Assembly (NCBI GenBank): GCA_032622095.1
Contig: CP136063.1
Location: forward strand, 32,304,987 to 32,368,986
Source of the DNA: Siphonodentalium dalli
Taxonomy: Eukaryota > Mollusca > Scaphopoda > Gadilida > Siphonodentaliidae
Direction: 5' to 3'
Length of the DNA: 64,000 nucleotides
Each line of letters starts with the position of its first letter. The first letter of the stretch is position 1. The translations under genes were made by a program, and so were the position numbers. Under the pieces are notes generated by a model. The model did no database searches. It saw only the letters and a list, made by a program, of their open reading frames with translations, and was not told the origin of the DNA. Shown piece after piece: positions 56,920 to 64,000 of this stretch.

Positions 56920-57652
56920 TCCCGCCATGAAATGGTTAACCAGGCCTTCATTATTTTTTTATATTTTCCTGACCTGTCAATTACCCATACTAAATGATCA
57001 GATGCATCCTTGCCAGAAAAGTTATTGTTAATCTCACTCTGTGTAGACAGAAGTGGTTGACCCTAGTCCCAGGTATATGAAAATAGTTAACAGATCTTTG
57101 GTATCTATCTTGTTGACTGTGTCAGAGTACCGGTATACATATACATAACAAGCATTGATATACAATAATACTGTAATGATGTGCCATACATACATTTATA
57201 CATTTACTGTATTAATTTATGAGAACTGAAATAATTTTTTTTCTTCAAAAATACACGGTCTTTCGGTCATTGTTTATTGGTTGATTATGTTCACAGTACA
57301 CAGTACACAGTACCGATTCTTCTGAATATATATGCAGCATTTTAAACTAATGGAATTCATGTCCTAGTTTACGTCTGTTACATATGTACATTTCTGGACA
57401 CGTAATTCAATATTGTTCCATCTGATAATTTTAATAGGTAATCTGTTTATACTCATTCTTAATTCTCGGAGTGTTATTAAATATTTCTAATTCAAAATAT
57501 TCAAAATAAATATTGTGTTAAATATATGATAAACATTACCTATACTAGAGCCATATTCAGACTAGTTTCCCAATTAATTATAAAACTGCTGATAGTCAGC
57601 CATCTTAACCCTTTCACGAGGGGAGTCGCACTGATGCAGATCATGTGCCATG
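56920..57652. other. Element interior, no gene seen
   Basis: AT-rich, with CACAGTACACAGTACACAGT at about 57292-57311. Nothing else. Confidence 0.5.
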
Positions 57653-57822
57653 TGCATTCTCTTATATATGTGATGCTCCCTATGGGAGACTCGATTGTTT
57701 AGGGAGCCTCGTATATATAAGAGAATGCACTGGCTTAAAATATCAATGTAAATATTGTTAGGTTAATGTATTCTCTTATATATGCGAGGCTCCCTATGGG
57801 AGACTCGCATATATAAGATAAT
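57653..57822. repeat. Two tandem foldbacks of one family
   Basis: 57653-57681 pairs with 57700-57728 (TGCATTCTCTTATATATG... / ...TATATAAGAGAATGCA). 57770-57794 pairs with 57798-57822 using the same words (CTTATATATGCGAGGCTCCC). The two hairpins lie about 40 bp apart. Confidence 0.85.
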
Positions 57823-57845
57823 GCTATGGCTTACAAGGTAATTTA

Positions 57846-58322
57846 TTTATTTAATACAAAGCATATTAATTAAATGGAATTAAAATCTTTGTCCATTCAA
57901 CCAGTTTATTGCCAATTTGGAGGGGGTAAATGTGATATAGAAAACTAGATCACACCTGCTCCCTACTTCCTGCCCACCCCATCATGAGTTTTGGATCAAT
58001 TTTAAAGAAGAGGTGTCCATTTGGATATGTCAAATATGGTTGATTACATGATTGAAGTGTAGGAACGTATGCAAATGTTGGTCTAAAAACGACAAATTCC
58101 CCACATATTGTTGGTGTTAAAATTCAAACCAATCTATTCTAAGATAAGAAATTTGTAACTGTTGAACATTTTGACCAAAGTTGTGGATTGACACAAATTA
58201 AGCACCCGCTCCCAAAGTCCCACACCAACAATCACGTCATAACCTATCAATGATTTAGTTGAACGTGATTTCATAAGTTGTATTCATGTCTGGACGACAA
58301 ACATGTGTAAATGTCCCTCGGG
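57846..58322 (+). repeat. Segment homologous to palindrome core 4855-5345
   Basis: AATACAAAGCATATTAATTA onward matches 4868-5340 with many small differences and indels (for example an extra CCATTCAACCAGTTTATTGC-type insertion). Homology stops at TAAATGTCCCTC, before the TATA box and candidate exon of the palindrome. Confidence 0.85.
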
Positions 58323-58398
58323 CGGACTTCAGAGGAGGATATATGATGGCGCTGGCATTGAAATATTGTCACACCTGGATCTTTCAATAATGCCTAGA

Positions 58399-58761
58399 TT
58401 AAAGACATATTATGTACTTGTTTGGGTGGGGCAAACTGATCAGTTAGTAACCAGGTTCTAAACCAACTGGAAGAATGTAGCATTTTACTAGCATCGCCGA
58501 AAATCTTAAGCAAATAAACCCTACCACCCCACAGAAAACATCGTATGAACAAGGCTTAATTGTAAATATTTACTACTAGATTCGGGACGCACCGATCGGC
58601 GATAAACTAACGAAAACGATTTCGCCATCGAGAGTGACTGCATTTAATTAATAGATAAGAATGACGGTGCGTGTTGTCAATTTGGATATAATATTTGTAA
58701 AAATTACTACTTTGAACAGTATTATTCTCCATTTATACCGGAGTGTGTCACATCACTTTAA
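58399..58761 (+). mobile_element. TTAA MITE family C, 363 bp
   Basis: TTAA at 58399-58402 then AGACATATTATGTACTTG; the right end GAGTGTGTCACATCACT is followed by TTAA at 58758-58761. Homologous end to end with 45438-45811 in opposite orientation. Non-coding. Confidence 0.85.
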
Positions 58762-59164
58762 GTAAATGAATATAACATCTCATACTCTCCTGAGAGTATA
58801 TTTATATTACCATTGGTCATTTATATAGGCGGGCATGATTATGATACTATACTCATCGGGACTTTAAATATTTTATTTCTGCCTATTAATGTCACTTAAT
58901 CTCCCGTATTAGGTATTTATTGTCTTATTTCTTAATATACAATGTACCTGTTCTATTATGCAAATTACATAAGCTACAGTCATTATCTGGTTTAAAATGT
59001 CAGATACACAAGACGATTTCTGACCCAAGTGCAGAAATCGTTCGAATAAATCTCATGGACAGAACCGTCACAGCCATGATCGGTTTGAAATAGAACCGTA
59101 ACACGCACCCGTGTAGATTACGATGTCACAGCTCTCAATTATCAACCCCTATCGGGATACTTTC
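58762..59164. other. Element interior, no gene seen
   Basis: Nothing recognised. Confidence 0.5.
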
Positions 59165-59462
59165 TCAGCTAATTTAAAGAAGAATAACACGGGTACACTT
59201 TATAGTCAGTGTTTGTCTTCAGAATGCGTTTCATATTTTATACGCCACGAAAAACAAAGAAATTGCGTCCACGTGGCTTGATTTTCAGTGATAACATGTT
59301 GATATTTACGCGTTAACTCGCTAATACCGAGTTAATTGTGGTCTAGAGTTCAGGTTTCGATAACACGGCACTTCTGCAGCCTCTGTTCATTCAGGAAAGT
59401 ATAATCTATTCAAGATATCTATAATTATGCGTGATTTTGTCACAAAAATGATTATTTTCAAT
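59165..59462. repeat. Dispersed repeat shared with 31347-31690
   Basis: Inverted relative to 31347-31690. Includes CGTTAACTCGCTAATACCGAGTTAA, an imperfect hairpin, given here only by its ends (CGTTAACTCG / CGAGTTAA). Confidence 0.75.
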
Positions 59463-59583
59463 CATCAGGAACCGTAACAAATCAGGCAAGAACCATCACA
59501 CTACCGGCGATAGAACGATGTCCGATGTAACAGGTCCTACACAGTGCCTTATAGGAATCACTGAACTAAATGGTTTCCCATAG

Positions 59584-59801
59584 GCGACAGTGTTAACGGT
59601 TCGGCCAAATTCACTGAATTGAAGCATGCAGGCCATACCAGTGATGTTTACCCAGCTAGATTGACACAAGTTGATCACGAAAATGCAAGAAAAATCATAG
59701 GTCATGTGTTTACTTTTTTAAATAAATCCCCAAGTTCACGACAGGGCTATCTCACAGCCAAATTTGATCTGGAAAAACCCAAGACTACAGCAGCTAGTTA
59801 A
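59584..59801 (+). CDS. Exon-like ORF of array unit 1
   Basis: A CCCATAG acceptor-like site precedes 59584. The frame runs GDSVNGSAKFTELKHAGHTS and ends GYLTAKFDLEKPKTTAAS then TAA, with AATAAA right after the stop. The frame is open back to 59565. It resembles a terminal exon, but no homologue is recognised and no upstream exon is visible. Five or more of the differences from unit 4 change amino acids, so purifying selection is not evident. Confidence 0.35.
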
Positions 59802-60952
59802 ATAAATTTCCCGCTCACAAAAATCCATTCCCCCATTCATTCACCAGTTTAAGTTATTTAGATATTATGTACAAATCAAATAAACGCGATGTCATCCTTT
59901 AATAACGTGTCGCAAGTATCAGGTGAAGGTCATTCTTCAGTTACCTTCACCTTTAGCATTCCACGATATACTCGCTCCCCGACTCTAGAACACATTTAGC
60001 TCCCTGATTCCTATATATATGTATATGTGTGAAACACAGCGTTTCTTATAGTATTTTATCAAAATATAGACCTTACTGAAATCAAAAATGGATTATATCG
60101 AGCAGTAGTGGTTTATTTTTCCAATATGAGGCATCCTGAAAATTAATGTCAATCCTCAAAATAAAGCCAAAAAATTAAGATTTTTTTTCAATTTTACTAG
60201 CTGATGCATCTCGTATAACTGAAGTATGCCCTTATATACCATAATATTACTAAATTGAAGAGGAAATGTTAATATACATTTTGAGAGGGATATCTTGTCC
60301 AATTTTAAACACTTTTCATGCAGAATTTGGCAATTTATAATAAACATTTACCAAAATTAACAGAAAATTAAAATAAAAAATACTTTAATAGCAATATAAA
60401 GCAACCATAAGTCAATTTAAATATCTAAACATAATGATACAACATCAGACACAGCCTCAGACATGAAATTTTATCAGATGGCAGGGCATACTGTCTGTTT
60501 AACAAACCTGACATGGCAATTTTGCACGACAGTAACTCTAGTGGTAATGCCATCACCCCCCCCCCCCCCCCCCCCCCCCCCCCCGACTTGGGGTGGGGCT
60601 ACGGTCCCCGTTAAGACTACTGGGTGTCGGAAAAGCTTAATTGGTCAACTGTCACCTTTTCCCAATTGGGCGGGGGTGGGGGGTAACACTCCTCAAAATT
60701 GTGGGGAGAGGGGCTTTAGACCCCCTGACCCCCTAATGGTACCTGATGTCCATGCAAAATTCCCAGATTTATCACTTTCTTTACTATCTACAGGCGAAGC
60801 CATGGTTTCTTCTTTAAATATGTCCAAAATGTGGTCATTATCATTCGAAAATAAGAAAATATGGAATTAACAACTTATCATGCCGAGACGTGAATTTTCG
60901 TAAAATTCAAATTTTCCTTATAGGAATCACTGAACTAAATGGTTTCCCTTAG

Positions 60953-61170
60953 GCGACAGTGTTAACGTTTCGGCCAAATTCACTAAATTGAAGCCTGCAG
61001 GCCATACCAGTGATGTTTGCCCAGCTAGATTGACACCAGTTGATTACGAAAATGCTAGAAAAATCATAGGTCATGTGTTTACTTTTTAAAATAAATCCCC
61101 AAGTCTACGACAGGGCTATCTCACAGCCAAATTTGATCTGGAAAAACCCAAGACTACAGCAGCTAGTTAA
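60953..61170 (+). pseudogene. Exon-like ORF of array unit 2, nonsense mutation
   Basis: Same frame as unit 1, but the Leu TTA codon of FTFLNKSP is TAA at 61087-61089, ending the protein about 29 codons early. The CCCTTAG acceptor-like site is kept. Confidence 0.5.
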
Positions 61171-62275
61171 ATAAATTTCCCGCTCACAAAAACCATTCCC
61201 CCATTCATTCACCAGTTTAAATTATTTAGATATTATGTACAAATCAAATAAACGCGATGTCATCCTTTAATAACGTGTCGCAAGTATCAGGTGAAGGTCA
61301 TTCTTCAGTTACCTTCACCTTTAGCATTCCACGATATACTCGCTCCCCGACTCTAGAACACATTTAGCTCCCTGATTCCTATATATATGTATATGTGTGA
61401 AACACAGCGTTTCTTATAGTATTTTATCAAAATATAGACCTTACTGAAATCAAAAATGGATTATATCGAGCAGTAGTGGTTTATTTTTCCAATATGAGGC
61501 ATCCTGAAAATTAATGTCAATCCTCAAAATAAAGCCAAAAAATTAAGATTTTTTTTCAATTTTACTAGCTGATGCATCTCGTATAACTGAAGTATGCCCT
61601 TATATACCATAATATTACTAAATTGAAGAGGAAATGTTAATATACATTTTGAGAGGGATATCTTGTCCAATTTTAAACACTTTTCATGCAGAATTTGGCA
61701 ATTTATAATAAACATTTACCAAAATTAACAGAAAATTAAAATAAAAAATAATTTATTAGCAATATAAAGCAACCATAAGTCAATTTAAATATCTAAACAT
61801 AATGATACAACATCAGACACAGCCTCAGACATGAAATTTTACCAGATGGCAGGGCATACTGTATGTTTAACAAACCTGCCATGGCAATTTTGCACGACAG
61901 TAACTCTAGTGGTGATGCCATCCCCCCCCCCCCCCCCGACTTGGGGTGGGGCTACGGTCCCCGTTAAGACTACTGGGTGTCGGAAAAGCTTAATTGGTCA
62001 ACTGTCACCTTTTCCCAATTGGGCGGGGGTGGGGGGGGGGGGTAACACTCCTCAAAATTATGGGGAGAGGGGCTTTAGACCCCCTGACCGCCTAATGGTA
62101 CCTGATGTCCATGCAAAATTCCCAGATTTATCACTTTCTTTACTATCTACAGGCGAATCCATGGGTTTCTTCTTTAAATATGTCCAAAATGTGGTCATTA
62201 TCATTCGAAAATAAGAAAATATGGAATTAACAACTTATCATGGCGAGACGTGAATTTTCGTAAAATTCAAATTTT

Positions 62276-63169
62276 CCTTATATATATGTATATGTGTGAA
62301 ACACAGCGTTTCTTATAGTATTTTATCAAAATATAGACCTTACTGAAATCAAAAATGGATTATATCGAGCAGTAGTGGTTTATTTTCCCAATATGAGGCA
62401 TCCTGAAAATTCATGTCAATCCTCAAAATAAAGCCAAAAAATTACGAATTTTTTTCAATTTTACTAGCTGATGCATCTCGTATAACTGAAGTATGCCCTT
62501 ATATACCATAATATTACTAAATTGAAGAGGAAATGTTAATATACATTTTGAGAGGGATATCTTGTCCAATTTTAAACACTTTTCATGCAGAATTTGGCAA
62601 TTTATAATAAACATTTACCAAAATTAACAGAAAATTAAAATAAAACATACTTTAATAGCAATATAAAGCAACCATAAGTCAATTTAAATATCTAAACATA
62701 ATGATACAACATCAGACACAGCCTCAGACATGAAATTTTACCAGATGGCAGGGCATACTGTCTGTTTAACAAACCTGCCATGGCAATTTTGCACGACAGT
62801 AACTCTAGTGGTGATGCCATCACCCCCACCTCCCCCCCCCGACTTGGGGTGGGGCTACGGTCCCCGTTAAGACTACTGGGTGTCGGAAAAGCTTAATTGG
62901 TCAACTGTCACCTTTCCCAATTGGGCGGGGGTGGGGGTAACACTCCTCAAAATTTGGGGAGAGGGGCTTTAGACCCCCTGACCCCCTAATGGTACCTGAT
63001 GTCCATGCAAAATTCCCAGATTTATCACTTTCTTTACTATCTACAGGCGAATCCATGGGTTTCTTCTTTAAATATGTCCAAAATGTGGTCATTATCATTC
63101 GAAAATAAGAAAATATGGAATTAACAACTTATCATGGCGAGACGTGAATTTTCGTAAAATTCAAATTTT
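62276..63169 (+). repeat. Array unit 3, lacking the exon
   Basis: 894 bp. The deletion has removed the whole exon-like ORF and the sequence to its right, up to TATATATGTATATGTG. Confidence 0.9.
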
Positions 63170-63206
63170 CCTTATAGGAATCACTGAACTAAATGGTTTC
63201 CCATAG

Positions 63207-63424
63207 GCGACAGTGTTAACGTTTCGGCCAAATTCACTAAATTGAAGCCTGCAGGCCATACCAGTGATGTTTACCTAGCTAGATTGACACCAGTTGATCA
63301 CAAAAATGCTAGAAAAATCATAGGTCATGTGTTTACTTTTTTAAATAAATCCCCAAGTCTACGACAGGGCTATCTCACAGCCAAATTTGATCTGGAAAAA
63401 CCCAAGACTACAGCAGCTAGTTAA
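63207..63424 (+). CDS. Exon-like ORF of array unit 4
   Basis: Intact frame matching unit 1 with changes such as H to P, P to L, Q to P, E to K and S to L. Same acceptor-like CCCATAG and terminal TTAAATAAA. Unrecognised family. Confidence 0.35.
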
Positions 63425-64000
63425 ATAAATTTCCCGCTCACAAAAATCCATTACCCCATTCATTCACCAGTTTAAATTATTTAGATATTATGTACAAATC
63501 AAATAAACGCGATGTCATCCTTTAATAACGTGTCGCAAGTATCAGGTGAAGGTCATTCTTCAGTTACCTTCACCTTTAGCATTCCACGGTGTACTGGCTC
63601 CCCGAATCTAGAACACATTTAGCTCCCTGATTCCTATATATATGTATATGTGTGAAACACAGCGTTTCTTATAGTATTTTATCAAAATATAGACCTTACT
63701 GAAATCAAAAATGGATTATATCGAGCAGTAGTGGTTTATTTTTCCAATATGAGTCATCCTGAAAATTAATGTCAATCCTCAAAATAAAGCCAAAAAATTA
63801 AGATTTTTTTTCAATTTTACTAGCTGATGCATCTCGTATAACTGAAGTATGCCCTTATATACCATAATATTACTAAGTTGAAGAGGAAATGTTAATATAC
63901 ATTTTGAGAGGGATATCTTGTCCAATTTTAAACACTTTTCATGCAGAATTTGGCAATTTATAATAAACATTTACCAAAATTAACAGAAATTAAAATAAAA

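Larger units (their letters stand above)
53753..59546. mobile_element. Large TIR element of the CACTGTGTAGGA family (5.8 kb mosaic)
   Basis: Termini of ~78 bp are inverted and about 95% alike (CACTGTGTAGGAACTGTTAC... / reverse complement at 59469-59546). 53753-54375 matches 2836-3460 of the palindrome. The interior holds a family C end fragment (to 54472), a 1.75-kb TIR element, twin foldbacks, a segment matching the palindrome core, a family C MITE and a dispersed repeat. No transposase recognised. No target duplication, and the right end abuts the tandem exon array exactly at 59547. Confidence 0.65.
59547..64000 (+). repeat. Tandem array, unit ~1.36 kb, four units, continues past the window
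   Basis: Units: 59547-60915, 60916-62275, 62276-63169 (shortened) and 63170 to the edge. Identity between units is high (about 97-99% by eye). Each starts CCTTATAGG and carries an exon-like ORF, a CTCGCTCCCCGA region, an AT-rich part, a C/G-run region of variable length and AAAATTCAAATTTT. Unit 3 lacks about 460 bp between CCTTATA and TATATATG, consistent with deletion across the short repeat CCTATATA. Confidence 0.97.

Noticed and set aside
60463-62214. Proline-run ORFs in array units 1 and 2
   Set aside because: The frame depends on a C-run of different length in each unit, and the frames diverge after it.
60156-63970. Repeated 63-codon minus-strand ORF in all four array units
   Set aside because: Its repetition follows from the tandem duplication. 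It is AT-biased and lacks motif or splice context.

Overview
The window is AT-rich animal DNA, very likely from a marine lophotrochozoan and probably a bivalve or other mollusc. This is inferred from the abundance of ACATGTA-type words, dispersed satellite blocks built on ATGGCC...GGCCAT units, non-LTR retrotransposon debris, TTAA-flanked miniature elements, short Helitrons and a DUF3504 (Crypton-type) tyrosine recombinase gene. Nothing looks prokaryotic: there are no operons and no dense coding. Almost every ORF above 60 codons is chance or repeat-derived. Only one long intact gene is present, at 49931-51673 on the minus strand.

Region by region. 328-664 is a 36-bp minisatellite. 667-10600 is a near-perfect palindrome (arms 4889 and 4934 bp, 111-bp loop). 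Each arm carries a T2/Kolobok-like MITE, two TTAA element ends, a 130-bp hairpin and, next to the centre, a TATA box and a possible first exon. 12.3-13.75 kb holds head-to-tail Helitron ends. 14.6-16.3 kb is a decayed non-LTR reverse transcriptase interrupted by a TTAA MITE. 16.4-17.5 kb is a 367-bp tandem repeat. 18.7-19.7 kb is a long-TIR foldback. 19.95-28.1 kb holds four copies of an element with conserved ends and a variable core of ~157-bp repeats, plus a possible terminal exon (21279-21497), a retrotransposon 3' end (21653-22315) and a foldback family. 29079-31346 is a 2.27-kb TIR transposon whose ORF is cut by a 985-bp palindrome. 34.4-47.0 kb holds arrays of a ~10-bp ACACG/ACCACG word behind matching hAT-like termini, several degenerate tandem repeats and a Helitron. 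48.5-52.9 kb holds the recombinase gene between two inverted copies of one MITE. 53.75-59.55 kb is a mosaic element with the same termini as the core of the big palindrome. 59.55-64.0 kb is a tandem array (unit ~1.36 kb) carrying an exon-like ORF, and it runs off the window.

The genes do not form a pathway. The window is best read as nested transposon insertions, inverted duplications and tandem amplification around one intact recombinase gene. Positions of repeat edges are by eye and may be off by several bases.
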